Below the pieces are notes generated by a model. That model did not search any database, was not told the DNA's origin, and saw only the letters and a program-made list of their open reading frames with translations. A program made the position numbers and the translations under genes. From positions 1-48,367 of IMG/VR virus record IMGVR_UViG_3300025410_000028: a stretch of DNA of 48,367 nt. One strand, written 5' to 3'. This document shows, piece by piece, positions 9,291 to 16,190 of this stretch (its first letter is position 1; each line of letters opens with the position of its first letter). The DNA is from a virus.

Positions 9291-9319
9291 TTGTTTTTCT
9301 TATTATATCATGCTACACT
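9291..9319 (+). promoter_or_regulatory. Promoter of the plus-strand lysin cluster
   Basis: TTGTTT (9291-9296), 17-base spacer, TACACT (9314-9319) with a TGC extension. It overlaps the divergent minus-strand -10 box at 9302-9310, so the two promoters cannot be occupied at the same time. Confidence 0.6.
9302..9310 (-). promoter_or_regulatory. Promoter of the glycosyltransferase gene
   Basis: Minus strand TGATATAAT, about 20 bases before the ATG at 9281. It lies inside the spacer of the divergent plus-strand promoter. Confidence 0.6.
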
Positions 9320-9355
9320 ATTTATTACCTGTCAGTAAAACTAGGAGGTAAGGGA

Positions 9356-10021
9356 ATGAGTATAAAAACAAAGTTCCATCTAACATTAGTTGTATTGATA
9401 ACAATACTAAATACCATAGTTGGTATTTCAGTATCTGATACAGCAAACGCATTAGTAAAAAGTAATGAAGTTGACTTTAAAAATTCAACACTTTATAATC
9501 TTACTAGTGCTGCGGGGGGCAATATATATAATATATATAATAATATAAATATTAAATATATTAGTTTAAAGCTCTCGCTGGCAAATGAATATAACTCAAG
9601 TCATATTCAAAAAATAAGTACAAAAACTGTTTTGTCTTTTAAAGATAAAATTGAGATTTTAATGTATTCTATAAAACAAGTGGAAACACATGGCAGGTAT
9701 AATGCAAAGTCTCGATATTCAGATGCATGTGGAGCATATCAATATATGCCGATCACCTGGAATAACTTTAAAGGTTTTAAAACGGCTTGCCTTGCACCAG
9801 AGTGGGTTCAAGATGCGAGAATGCGTGGAGAAGTAAATTGGGCTTGGAGTAAGTATCATGACTGGAATAAAGTCATAGCAACTCATTACTTGCCTTCGTA
9901 TGCAAATAATTTAAGCATGTGGAATAAACATCTTTATGCTGGACAGCCTACGATTAGCCAATATGTTCAAAATGTTAATCAAACTATGAATACTGTAATG
10001 GCAGGTTTAGCCACTACATGA
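9356..10021 (+). CDS. Secreted lysin, lytic transglycosylase-like
   Basis: 221 residues from the ATG at 9356, which follows a strong ribosome site (AGGAGG, 7 bases). Residues 1-32 look like a signal peptide (basic start, hydrophobic FHLTLVVLITILNTIVGISV, cleavage near TANA). Residues about 100-190 resemble the SLT/lysozyme-like fold: catalytic glutamate E110 in IKQVETHGRY, then SDACGAYQYMPITWNNFKG matching the G-x-x-Q-x-MPxTW motif. It would cut peptidoglycan glycan strands. Export by the host Sec system would let it act with little holin help. First gene of the plus-strand cluster. Confidence 0.82.
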   Translation: MSIKTKFHLTLVVLITILNTIVGISVSDTANALVKSNEVDFKNSTLYNLTSAAGGNIYNIYNNINIKYISLKLSLANEYNSSHIQKISTKTVLSFKDKIEILMYSIKQVETHGRYNAKSRYSDACGAYQYMPITWNNFKGFKTACLAPEWVQDARMRGEVNWAWSKYHDWNKVIATHYLPSYANNLSMWNKHLYAGQPTISQYVQNVNQTMNTVMAGLATT

Positions 10022-10027
10022 TTTAGG

Positions 10028-10050
10028 GGGTGGGGCAATAAGCCCCACCT
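10028..10050 (+). terminator. GC-rich hairpin after the lysin gene
   Basis: GTGGGGC and GCCCCAC (extended to 9 pairs) around AATAA, 7 bases after the lysin stop. No T-run follows, so read-through into the next gene (ATG 10072) is likely. Confidence 0.45.
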
Positions 10051-10071
10051 ACCATAATTATAAGGAAAAAA

Positions 10072-10320
10072 ATGAGACATCAAGTATTTTCATACTACTA
10101 TCAATTATCTCTTAAAGATAAAGTTGAGCCTATTCGCTGTGTAAATGAAGATCACAAAAATCCTATGGCCCCAGCAATTGATGAAAATTCTGAAACCTAC
10201 CTTTGGTGTATAGAATGTAAATCAATATTGAAGCCTGGTTATGCTTTATATGAAAAACTAATAGAAAGAATTAATATTGCAGACCCCTACCCAGAAGACC
10301 TTACCACTAATATCAGTTAA
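10072..10320 (+). CDS. Small zinc-ribbon-like protein
   Basis: 82 residues beginning MRHQVFSYYYQLSLKDK. A C-x4-H segment (CVNEDHKN) and WCIECKS about 22 residues later suggest a small metal-binding fold. Ribosome site AAGGA. It overlaps the next gene by 44 bases. Function unknown. Confidence 0.6.
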   Translation: MRHQVFSYYYQLSLKDKVEPIRCVNEDHKNPMAPAIDENSETYLWCIECKSILKPGYALYEKLIERINIADPYPEDLTTNIS

Positions 10321-10792
10321 TAGAGAGTGTGGCTCTTGCACAAAATGCTGTGAAGGATACCTTTATTCAGATGTTAAATTTGATGATGGCAGAATTATTG
10401 AACTTGGACCTAATCCCTGCCCTATTTTAGAGTTAGGCAAAGGTTGTGGAGACTATGAAAATCGTCCTCAGAGCCCCTGTAGAGGCTTTCAATGTGAATG
10501 GACTAGACAACCCGACGTGTACCCCGAAGAAATGCGTCCAGACAAGATTAACACCATTTTTAGCCTTCAGGAGGTAGAGGGAATACCATACCTTAGAATA
10601 ACAGAGGCGGGCTCAGTGTTAACTGCTGAAAATTTATCATTTGGAATAAAGCTGGCTCTTATGAACAGATTTAATCTTTATTGGGAAGTAGATGGTAAAG
10701 TCCATTGGTTTGGAAACAAAGATTTTGTAGCAATGATGAATAAACATAAGAACAATAATTTAATTAAAGAAAATGAGCCGAAAAATGAATGA
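10277..10792 (+). CDS. YkgJ-type cysteine-cluster protein
   Basis: 171 residues if started at TTG 10277. The C-x2-C-x2-C-C motif (CGSCTKCCEGY), followed by CPILELGKGCGDYENRP and CRGFQCEW, is the signature of YkgJ/CxxCxxCC proteins (PF03692 type), thought to bind zinc or an iron-sulfur cluster; their role is unclear. The first cysteine lies 18 codons from the TTG and no ATG or GTG precedes it in frame, so a non-ATG start is required. It overlaps both neighbours, indicating one operon. Confidence 0.75.
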   Translation: MQTPTQKTLPLISVNRECGSCTKCCEGYLYSDVKFDDGRIIELGPNPCPILELGKGCGDYENRPQSPCRGFQCEWTRQPDVYPEEMRPDKINTIFSLQEVEGIPYLRITEAGSVLTAENLSFGIKLALMNRFNLYWEVDGKVHWFGNKDFVAMMNKHKNNNLIKENEPKNE

Positions 10793-10985
10793 AGACCAAA
10801 TTAATATATTTCAAGAATTAATTGCTGGTATTTATATTCAACAATTAAGAATATACGATTTATTAGCAGTTATGGTTTCAAAAGATATGCCTGATAAAAT
10901 GAGCGAATTAGAGAAGTTGCATTCTGAAGGTAAGATTTTATGTCCTGACCCTTCTTTAACATTGGAGAATAATAATGAGAAGTAA
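10773..10985 (+). CDS. Hypothetical protein
   Basis: 70 residues, MSRKMNEDQINIFQELIAG, mostly helical, overlapping the upstream gene by 20 bases and the downstream oxygenase gene by 11. Not recognised. Confidence 0.6.
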   Translation: MSRKMNEDQINIFQELIAGIYIQQLRIYDLLAVMVSKDMPDKMSELEKLHSEGKILCPDPSLTLENNNEK

Positions 10986-11514
10986 AATTAAAATAATTGA
11001 AGATTTTATTACACCTGAAGATGCTTTGCTTATGATTGAGCAATTAGATAATCCAAATAAAGGTGTATATCCTGAATACTATAAAGATAGAAACGGTGGG
11101 ACTGGTTTCCCATACAATCCCGAATCTATTGCTTTGCAAAAAAAATATGGACACATGTCAAATAAAGTATGCGAAGAGTTCTTTGAAACAGAAAAACCTG
11201 TAATCATTACAAAGTCATTTGGGTCACACTGGCTTCCTGGCGGATCTGGTAATTTGCATACAGATGCAGTTGATAGAGAACCATTTATTGAATATAGTGC
11301 AGTGCTTTATTTAAATGATGAGTATACGGGTGGAGAGATTTATTTTCCACGTCAAAACTTTGAATTAAAGCCAAAAAAGTATTCAGCATTATTTTTCCCT
11401 GGAAATGAACAAGGATATTTACATGGGGTAAAAACAGTACTATCTGGTAATAGATACACATGCCTGTGGATGCATTCTACAAAAGCAGAATTTGCGGATC
11501 CTGATTACCTATAA
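10975..11514 (+). CDS. 2-oxoglutarate/Fe(II)-dependent oxygenase (prolyl hydroxylase-like)
   Basis: 179 residues. The facial triad is visible as H95-x-D97 (NLHTDAV) and H150 (GYLHGV), with R160 ten residues later (GNRYTCLWM) to bind 2-oxoglutarate. The strand LYLNDEYTGGEIYFP and the KYSALFFPG turn are typical of P4H-like phage oxygenases. It would hydroxylate an unknown substrate. One of four such enzymes in the window (see 29630, 37493, 44905). Confidence 0.88.
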   Translation: MRSKIKIIEDFITPEDALLMIEQLDNPNKGVYPEYYKDRNGGTGFPYNPESIALQKKYGHMSNKVCEEFFETEKPVIITKSFGSHWLPGGSGNLHTDAVDREPFIEYSAVLYLNDEYTGGEIYFPRQNFELKPKKYSALFFPGNEQGYLHGVKTVLSGNRYTCLWMHSTKAEFADPDYL

Positions 11515-11528
11515 TACAATGTACCTAT

Positions 11529-11819
11529 ATGACTCCACAAGAAATTAGGAGACGGGTAGATAAAATTAAATTGTCCGCAGGGTGTGCAATATGCGGATAT
11601 AATAGTCACCCCGCAGCATTGTCATTTGACCATTTTAATCCTGAAAATAAATACAGGACAAAATCTGGGAAAAAGGTACACGTAGCTGATATGGTAAAAG
11701 GCGGAAGATACTCCTGGCCTACTATACAAGAAGAAATAAAAAAGTGTAGAATACTATGTATGAACTGTCATATGGAAATAAATCATCCACGCCCTGATTT
11801 AATGAGCGTCGAAAACTGA
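11529..11819 (+). CDS. HNH-type nuclease
   Basis: 96 residues with CAICGYN at about 19-25, ALSFDHFNPENK at about 30-41 and CRILCMNCHMEINHPRP near the C-terminus. This is a zinc-stapled HNH (two CxxC pairs, the DH of the catalytic strand and the later N/H). It may be a free-standing homing or packaging-associated nuclease. A TATAAT box lies just upstream inside the oxygenase stop region. Confidence 0.8.
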   Translation: MTPQEIRRRVDKIKLSAGCAICGYNSHPAALSFDHFNPENKYRTKSGKKVHVADMVKGGRYSWPTIQEEIKKCRILCMNCHMEINHPRPDLMSVEN

Positions 11820-11820
11820 A

Positions 11821-11979
11821 ATGCCCCTATTATATTTGTTTATAGCTATTATAGCGTCGTTCTTTTTTCTACCTTTAGCTATATTTGCATGGTATGCAAT
11901 TATAGTGCCACTTAAATTTGTGATGCTGATCACATTTATTTATTTGATATATAAACTACTACAAGGAAGTAATAAATGA
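11821..11979 (+). CDS. Small two-helix membrane protein, holin candidate
   Basis: 52 residues (MPLLYLFIAIIASFFFLPLA and a second hydrophobic stretch IIVPLKFVMLITFIYLIY), ending LLQGSNK. Two membrane helices with a short basic tail fit a class II holin-like protein, but this is only inferred from topology and from sharing a cluster with the lysin. It starts two bases after the HNH stop and its stop overlaps the next ATG (ATGA), so it is translationally coupled. Confidence 0.65.
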   Translation: MPLLYLFIAIIASFFFLPLAIFAWYAIIVPLKFVMLITFIYLIYKLLQGSNK

Positions 11980-12521
11980 ATTTCTGGCAAGAGCTTAACT
12001 TAGAGACAGCCCCTGATGCAGTACTTACTGGCCATACAGGGCCTATAGAGGATATGCCTATATACGGAGAAGTAACGAAGCTATTTGAAAAAACGGGGAA
12101 TGTCTTAGATTTTGGAACGGGCGTTGGAAGAAATCTCCCATATCTCCTAGATAGATACGATAAGGTCTATGCCTATGATTATAAGAACATGACAGATCTT
12201 ATACCTGTTATTGTTCGAAACTCCCCCTCATTAACCATATTGAACTCACTAGAGGATGTGTGTAAAACCTCTTATGATGAAGTATTATTCTCTTTGGTAT
12301 TACAGCATATTCATCCAGAGGAATTGAACACAATTCTAGAGAGAGTTTCTCTCCTCTCCCGCCGATTTATTATACATAGTCGTGTATGGGTAGATTTTAC
12401 AGAAGAGCAGATAATGCCTATGTTGAATAAATACTTTAAAGTTATACAGATTGAATATCAGAAGGATCCAAATTCAGATAGAGACGATCATTTTATTGGC
12501 TTGTTTGAACCATTGGTATAA
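11976..12521 (+). CDS. Class I SAM-dependent methyltransferase
   Basis: 181 residues. Motif I is VLDFGTGVGRNLPYL (about 43-57), motif II VYAYDYKN, and the post-II region DEVLFSLVLQHIHPEE resembles Methyltransf_11/25 proteins. The substrate is unknown; small-molecule or glycan methylation is more likely than DNA methylation because no NPPY or PC motif is present. Coupled to the upstream membrane gene by an ATGA overlap. Confidence 0.82.
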   Translation: MNFWQELNLETAPDAVLTGHTGPIEDMPIYGEVTKLFEKTGNVLDFGTGVGRNLPYLLDRYDKVYAYDYKNMTDLIPVIVRNSPSLTILNSLEDVCKTSYDEVLFSLVLQHIHPEELNTILERVSLLSRRFIIHSRVWVDFTEEQIMPMLNKYFKVIQIEYQKDPNSDRDDHFIGLFEPLV

Positions 12522-12542
12522 TGTATTTAGGAGATGATATAA

Positions 12543-12710
12543 ATGCCAAGACATTTTTTCAATGCATACATGCAAAATAGAAAGATTAACTCTTATAGAA
12601 TTAGATTAGTTAAGAAAGAGATTCCTGTAGATCCCGCCAAAGATATAAAGGAAGAAAATCTTATTGACACTACCATTCGCATCTTTGCTTTCTGGAGAAA
12701 AGAAAACTAG
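12543..12710 (+). CDS. Hypothetical basic protein
   Basis: 55 residues (MPRHFFNAYMQNRKINSYRI, ending FAFWRKEN). The ribosome site AGGAG lies 9 bases before the ATG. It converges with the sulfotransferase gene and overlaps its stop by 4 bases. Not recognised. Confidence 0.6.
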   Translation: MPRHFFNAYMQNRKINSYRIRLVKKEIPVDPAKDIKEENLIDTTIRIFAFWRKEN

Positions 12711-13516
12711 TCTAAATATTTAAAGCTAGGCCAAAGATCTTTAATCTCTGGAAATATCTTTAACATACATCTGTATGTTTCTATATATTCTAAAGCCACT
12801 TCTTTTTTCATTTCTTCAGATACATTTACAGATTGATCATCTGGAGCAGAATTTACCTTTATATTGACAAAATCATGATTAAAGTCTATATTTAAAAACT
12901 TAGCAATTTTATCTGATGCATTGTTGTTAAATAGATCTTCGTATATTAAAAACAAATAATCTGACTCATCAAAAACTCCCGCTACATTCTTATAAGTATT
13001 CTCATATCTTCCAATATTCTTGCTAAACTCTGATGTAGCATATTGATAAAAACTTTGAGTATTGATATCATCTGGGTACCCAGTTCTATATTTGATAGAA
13101 TCAGGCCTTCTTACTGCATGCTTATATGATGACAACAATCTATCTATAGGATCTCTCATGATAAAGATAACTTTTGTAGAGACCCCTCTTTTTGCAAACT
13201 CTTCTTTTATAGATGCAAGTCTTTCTTTACTTAATGCTGAATAATTTGGTGTGATGTCATAAGCAAAATTATGAGTTGAAAAGAAAGCATCCATAAAAAA
13301 ATCAAAGTAATGATTTGGATTTTTTTGAAAGTATTGTGTCATTGGATGCCAACCTAATGATGGCTTATCGAGTACTAGAGGAATCACATTGTCTACCGTG
13401 TTCCATACTTGATACTCTTTTGGTCCATTCTTGACAGACGAGTTAGTATTAAGAAACTCATATAACCAACTGCTACCAGACTTTTGAGCTCCAAGCCCTA
13501 AAATAAATGTTTTCAT
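12707..13516 (-). CDS. Sulfotransferase family protein
   Basis: 269 residues. The PAPS-binding 5'-PSB loop is GLGAQKSGSSWLYEFL (about 7-22) and the 3'-PB motif is FIMRDPIDRLLSSYKHA (about 138-154). KEYQVW and DITPNYSAL are also shared with its neighbour. It would move sulfate from PAPS to a hydroxyl or amine, probably on a glycan. It is a paralog of the upstream gene and overlaps its stop by 4 bases (ATGA). Confidence 0.88.
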   Translation of the reverse strand: MKTFILGLGAQKSGSSWLYEFLNTNSSVKNGPKEYQVWNTVDNVIPLVLDKPSLGWHPMTQYFQKNPNHYFDFFMDAFFSTHNFAYDITPNYSALSKERLASIKEEFAKRGVSTKVIFIMRDPIDRLLSSYKHAVRRPDSIKYRTGYPDDINTQSFYQYATSEFSKNIGRYENTYKNVAGVFDESDYLFLIYEDLFNNNASDKIAKFLNIDFNHDFVNIKVNSAPDDQSVNVSEEMKKEVALEYIETYRCMLKIFPEIKDLWPSFKYLD

Positions 13517-14316
13517 ATTTTTTCTTTTATGTATTTAAAACTACTCCATAGATTTTCTATCTCAGGAAACTTTTGTATAGCGCACTTATAAGTTTCTATA
13601 TACTCTAATGCTATTGTATTTTTTACAACTTCTTCAAACTCCATTGAAAATTGAGATGAATTTACCTGCTCATCAATCATATCGTAATCTGCATGCATAT
13701 TAAAATACTGAGAGAGTTTATACACTCCCGTTTTACTAAATAGGTTTTCGTACAGCTCTAAGTATATATCATTCTTGTCAAATACAGATTGAACATTAAA
13801 TATGGTATTTTCATATCTACCAATTTTTGTTGCTAAGTCAGATTTAGCAAAATCAACTATATTTATATTGTGATCCACATCACCTATATCATTCCTAAGT
13901 ATTATGTCTTTGTATGCTGATATAGTTCTCTCTACGGGATCTCGCATAATAAACAATACTTTAGTTGTAATAGATCTTTCTTGAAATCCTGCTTTTATCT
14001 TCTTTAATACTATTTTTGGCAATGCAGCATAATCTGGCGATATGTCACCAGATATAAGAGTGCTGTTAGAAGAAAGTATATTTGCAAAGTAGTCGAAGTA
14101 ATTAGATTCATCTTGCTGCATTCTTTTACGCATAACATCTTTATAGGTATGAGTATCTACTACTTTATATTCAGGTCTTATGCCACATAATGCATCCCAT
14201 ACATGGTATTCTTTAAAAGCCCCCATGTCTACATATGGGTAATGTGATGATAGGTATTGATGTACCCAGGTAGTCCCACTTTTTTGTGCACCCACACCCA
14301 ATATAAATGTTTTCAT
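13513..14316 (-). CDS. Sulfotransferase family protein (paralog)
   Basis: 267 residues from ATG 14316: MKTFILGVGAQKSGTTWVHQYL (first 20 match the paralog's start) and FIMRDPVERTISAYKD. The start at 14316 is preferred over one at 14361 because it aligns with the paralog and lies 9 bases after a TGTTATAAT box, giving a nearly leaderless message. The tandem pair differs enough to suggest two acceptors or two positions on one acceptor. Confidence 0.88.
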   Translation of the reverse strand: MKTFILGVGAQKSGTTWVHQYLSSHYPYVDMGAFKEYHVWDALCGIRPEYKVVDTHTYKDVMRKRMQQDESNYFDYFANILSSNSTLISGDISPDYAALPKIVLKKIKAGFQERSITTKVLFIMRDPVERTISAYKDIILRNDIGDVDHNINIVDFAKSDLATKIGRYENTIFNVQSVFDKNDIYLELYENLFSKTGVYKLSQYFNMHADYDMIDEQVNSSQFSMEFEEVVKNTIALEYIETYKCAIQKFPEIENLWSSFKYIKEKI

Positions 14317-14325
14317 TAGGTTACA

Positions 14326-14334
14326 ATTATAACA
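14326..14334 (-). promoter_or_regulatory. Near-leaderless promoter of the sulfotransferase pair
   Basis: Minus strand TGTTATAAT ends 9 bases before the ATG at 14316, so the transcript would carry about 2-3 untranslated bases. Confidence 0.6.
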
Positions 14335-14444
14335 TTTACTATTTGATACCCTCAATTTCATTTTGAGAAAATGTTAATTTTTTTTTAAGATGCATGATAC
14401 ACTCTGAAAAAAAGGAAAAAAAAAGAAATACTGTGCCCATATCG

Positions 14445-14508
14445 GGACAAATCGGACATAAATGACCAGTCAAAGAAAAAATAAATTTCGATTTGTCCTG
14501 ATATGTCC
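14445..14508. repeat. Phased GGACA operators, divergent pair
   Basis: GGACA at 14445 and 14454 on plus, TGTCC at 14494 and 14504 (the same motif on minus), with TGACCAGTCA (14463-14472) between. The motif units are 9-10 bases apart, close to one helical turn. This lies in the gap between the divergent sulfotransferase and early-region promoters, so a repressor or activator array is likely. Confidence 0.6.
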
Positions 14509-14518
14509 GTTTTGCGAC

Positions 14519-14547
14519 TTGATATTTTCCAAATACTGTGCTAAACT
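14519..14547 (+). promoter_or_regulatory. Early promoter, TTGATA/TAAACT type
   Basis: TTGATA (14519-14524), 17 bases, TAAACT (14542-14547) with TGC extension. First promoter of the plus-strand early region. Confidence 0.7.
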
Positions 14548-14562
14548 TAAGTTATTAAAGAA

Positions 14563-14581
14563 ATTGAGAAAGGTTCTCAAT
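14563..14581 (+). promoter_or_regulatory. 5' leader hairpin
   Basis: ATTGAGAA and TTCTCAAT form an 8-bp stem with an AGG loop a few bases before the ribosome site of the 14599 gene. GAAAGGTTC occurs both in the hairpin and at the true ribosome site, so it could be a decoy or switch element. Confidence 0.45.
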
Positions 14582-14598
14582 AAAGAAAGGTTCAGAAT

Positions 14599-14745
14599 AT
14601 GAACACTGTAAAATATGCAGAATATATCAAATGCCCTACCTGCAAGGTGCCTGTTCTAGTAGATCAGGAATATACCCCTCCTGCCCGACTTCAGATAGAA
14701 TGTCGGAATTGTCTAGATGTGAGCGGAATCACACTCTATATCTAG
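14599..14745 (+). CDS. Mini zinc-ribbon protein
   Basis: 48 residues: CPTC at 12-15 and CRNC at 35-38 make a two-knuckle zinc ribbon. Ribosome site AAAGG. First gene of the early region; function unknown. Confidence 0.65.
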   Translation: MNTVKYAEYIKCPTCKVPVLVDQEYTPPARLQIECRNCLDVSGITLYI

Positions 14746-14748
14746 CGT

Positions 14749-14783
14749 GTCGAGTTGATTTTCTCGACATAGTATGCTAAACT
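14749..14783 (+). promoter_or_regulatory. Early promoter with operator around the -35 box
   Basis: TTGATT (14755-14760), 17 bases, TAAACT (14778-14783) with TGC extension. GTCGAG (14749) and CTCGAC (14763) form an inverted repeat that brackets the -35 box, a typical repressor site. The sequence GCGTGTCGAGTTGA before it recurs inverted near 19970-19985. Confidence 0.65.
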
Positions 14784-14812
14784 TCCAGTTATAAAATTAA
14801 ATATAGAAAAAT

Positions 14813-14876
14813 CCTAGTGAGCCTCTAGCAATAGAGCAAATAATCTAGGCAAGGAAAGCGGTTAGAAAGTCTAACC
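14813..14876 (+). ncRNA. Structured 5' leader, possible cis-regulatory RNA
   Basis: The transcript from the 14778 box has about 110 untranslated bases. CCTAG (14813) pairs with CTAGG (14845), enclosing CTCTA-GCAA-TAGAG (a GNRA-capped hairpin). This is followed by GGTTAGA-AAG-TCTAACC (14860-14876) just before the ribosome site. This is much more structure than a simple leader needs. Confidence 0.5.
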
Positions 14877-14901
14877 AAATAAAAAGAAAGGTGTTCATCA
14901 A

Positions 14902-15102
14902 ATGAATACACTAAACTATAACTACATTGAGATTGGTGATACTATCACTCTCCCTAATTCCCACCTTGCTATCAAGTCTGGTGTAATTGCTAAAATCCGT
15001 AAGTGGAATGGCGATGCTATGCAGGTTACTTGCACCAATGGTGCGGTGTTTGCACTTAGCAAGTATAATCGTAATTTTGTCCTCACACTAGAGGACAACT
15101 AA
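14902..15102 (+). CDS. Small SH3-like beta-barrel protein (paralog 1)
   Basis: 66 residues. The YIEIGDTITL start, with SGVIAKIRKW and a T-rich beta core, matches the pattern of the proteins at 18965 and 19710 (Y-x-x-GD-x-x-T, then V-x-G-x-I). This suggests a small beta-barrel, perhaps nucleic-acid binding. Preceded by a long structured leader and a GAAAGGTG ribosome site. Confidence 0.65.
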   Translation: MNTLNYNYIEIGDTITLPNSHLAIKSGVIAKIRKWNGDAMQVTCTNGAVFALSKYNRNFVLTLEDN

Positions 15103-15106
15103 TTAA

Positions 15107-15208
15107 ATGACTATAAACTCTTTAACCCTGCTATCTATCTTGCTAGTGTCGTACCTATCTGCTAAACTCATAACAGATAAAGATTGGGGCAAGAATGATA
15201 AGAAATAA
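15107..15208 (+). CDS. Single-pass mini membrane protein
   Basis: 33 residues (LTLLSILLVSYLSAKL is the hydrophobic part, tail DKDWGKNDKK). It begins 4 bases after the previous stop and overlaps the next gene by 14 bases. A TGTC-N9-TGCTAAACT promoter lies inside it. Coding status is uncertain because of its size. Confidence 0.45.
   Translation: MTINSLTLLSILLVSYLSAKLITDKDWGKNDKK
15147..15168 (+). promoter_or_regulatory. Promoter related to the AATGTCAG family
   Basis: TGTC, 9 bases, TGCTAAACT: same spacing as the AATGTCAG-N7-TGNTANNAT promoters but with a changed left half. It precedes the secreted protein gene at 15195. Confidence 0.4.
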
Positions 15209-15395
15209 AGTAATCGCATTAGCGATAGCACTAACGCTATTCCCTACTGTGGCTAATGCTAAGGTTTATCACATTGTGAAAACGCCTAAGGCTACACGTA
15301 GTTTGACTTCTGTGGGTAAGTATGGTTATACTTATCACAGAGAGTCCACAATCAAATGCCCGTTTTTTGGTTGTCGCAGAGCCTACACTCACTAA
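15195..15395 (+). CDS. Small secreted protein
   Basis: 66 residues. Residues 1-22 (MIRNKVIALAIALTLFPTVA, then NA) form a clear signal peptide with an ANA-type cleavage site. The mature part is basic and contains CPFFGC. It may act at the host envelope, for instance in superinfection exclusion, but this is only inferred from the signal peptide. Confidence 0.65.
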   Translation: MIRNKVIALAIALTLFPTVANAKVYHIVKTPKATRSLTSVGKYGYTYHRESTIKCPFFGCRRAYTH

Positions 15396-15421
15396 TAAAA
15401 ATTAACGAAAGGAAAAAAATA

Positions 15422-15598
15422 ATGACTATGACATATTCATTCGAAAAAAAGTTTGACCCTTGGGCGATTGAGCCTGATGCCTTTGACTTGCTTATGGCTG
15501 AAGAAGCAGAAACAGAAAACGCTAAGCAAGGTGATGACATTTCACTAGAAGACTTAGAAGATTCAGAAATTGAGTTTGATGAGGAGTTTGATTTATAA
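15422..15598 (+). CDS. Acidic hypothetical protein
   Basis: 58 residues from ATG 15422 with ribosome site GAAAGGA. Strongly acidic C-terminus (ISLEDLEDSEIEFDEEFDL). The stop overlaps the next ATG (TAATG). It may be a DNA mimic or binding tail, but no family is recognised. Confidence 0.6.
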   Translation: MTMTYSFEKKFDPWAIEPDAFDLLMAEEAETENAKQGDDISLEDLEDSEIEFDEEFDL

Positions 15599-15789
15599 TG
15601 ATGAGCCGTAAAGACTACATAAATGTAGCGGATATTCTAAATGAAAATAAAAATCGAATTGACTCAGATGTCTTTCACGATTTAGTAATTGACTTCTCGG
15701 ATTTCTTCTTTGCAGATAATCCCAACTTCTCGCCAAATCGTTTTGAATTGGCTTGCTATGGAAATGATGAAACGGCGGATGTAAAATAA
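15598..15789 (+). CDS. Conserved small actinophage-type protein
   Basis: 63 residues. VFHDLVIDFSDFFFADNPNFSPNRFELACYG resembles a small family seen in many actinobacteriophages (a D-F-x-D-FF-x-x-DNP-x-F motif ending in F-x-x-AC). Function unknown. Coupled to both neighbours by TAATG overlaps; ATGATG gives two start choices. Confidence 0.6.
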   Translation: MMSRKDYINVADILNENKNRIDSDVFHDLVIDFSDFFFADNPNFSPNRFELACYGNDETADVK

Positions 15790-15887
15790 TGGAAGACATT
15801 TTTAATTTTGCAAATGCAATCCAACTAGATCATTTAACAGATGAACAAATCAAAATCGTTGAAAATATTTTAAAAGATTTTGAATAA
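15789..15887 (+). CDS. Mini helical protein
   Basis: 32 residues (MEDIFNFANAIQLDHLTDEQ), amphipathic helices. Its ATG overlaps the previous stop (TAATG), which supports translation. Not recognised. Confidence 0.45.
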   Translation: MEDIFNFANAIQLDHLTDEQIKIVENILKDFE

Positions 15888-15895
15888 ATAAAAAA

Positions 15896-15930
15896 GCTCT
15901 GAAGTAGGCGTAAAATACTGACTTCAGAGC
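15896..15930. terminator. Perfect 10-bp hairpin ending the first early unit
   Basis: GCTCTGAAGT (15896-15905) and ACTTCAGAGC (15921-15930) around a 15-base loop. The run of six T lies on the minus-strand side, so as a classical terminator it works best for leftward transcription; on the plus strand it lacks a U-tract. Confidence 0.55.
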
Positions 15931-15944
15931 AAGGCCGGGATTTT

Positions 15945-15999
15945 GGACAAATCGGACATTTACGGACAAAAAAGACATTTACGGTGTGACCAGTCACAC
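15945..15999. repeat. Phased GGACA array and GTGTGAC palindrome
   Basis: GACA cores at 15946, 15955, 15965 and 15974 (9-10 base steps) are followed by GTGTGAC-CA-GTCACAC (15984-15999), which contains the same TGACCAGTCA core as the site at 14463. The whole 15888-16190 gap has no gene; it holds this array and two promoters. Confidence 0.6.
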
Positions 16000-16061
16000 A
16001 AATATCCACGCTCCAAATATTGAGATTTACCCCTATGTTACTCGATAGTAGCGATATTTTA

Positions 16062-16070
16062 TGCTATAAT
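16062..16070 (+). promoter_or_regulatory. Extended -10 box TGCTATAAT
   Basis: A consensus extended -10 with no clear -35 box. No gene follows within 110 bases, and a second promoter lies at 16129, so tandem promoters or a short leader RNA are possible. Confidence 0.45.
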
Positions 16071-16128
16071 TCCATTATACAAAATTAAATAAAAATAAAA
16101 AAAAGTTAGTTAATTACGGCGTGTCGCC

Positions 16129-16157
16129 TTGATTTTTAGCAGAAAGTCTGCTAAACT
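16129..16157 (+). promoter_or_regulatory. Early promoter, TTGATT/TAAACT type
   Basis: TTGATT, 17 bases, TAAACT with TGC extension, preceded by GGCGTGTCG as in the 14755 promoter. Confidence 0.7.
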
Positions 16158-16190
16158 AACGATAGTTAAACAATAAGAAAGGTGGTCAAA

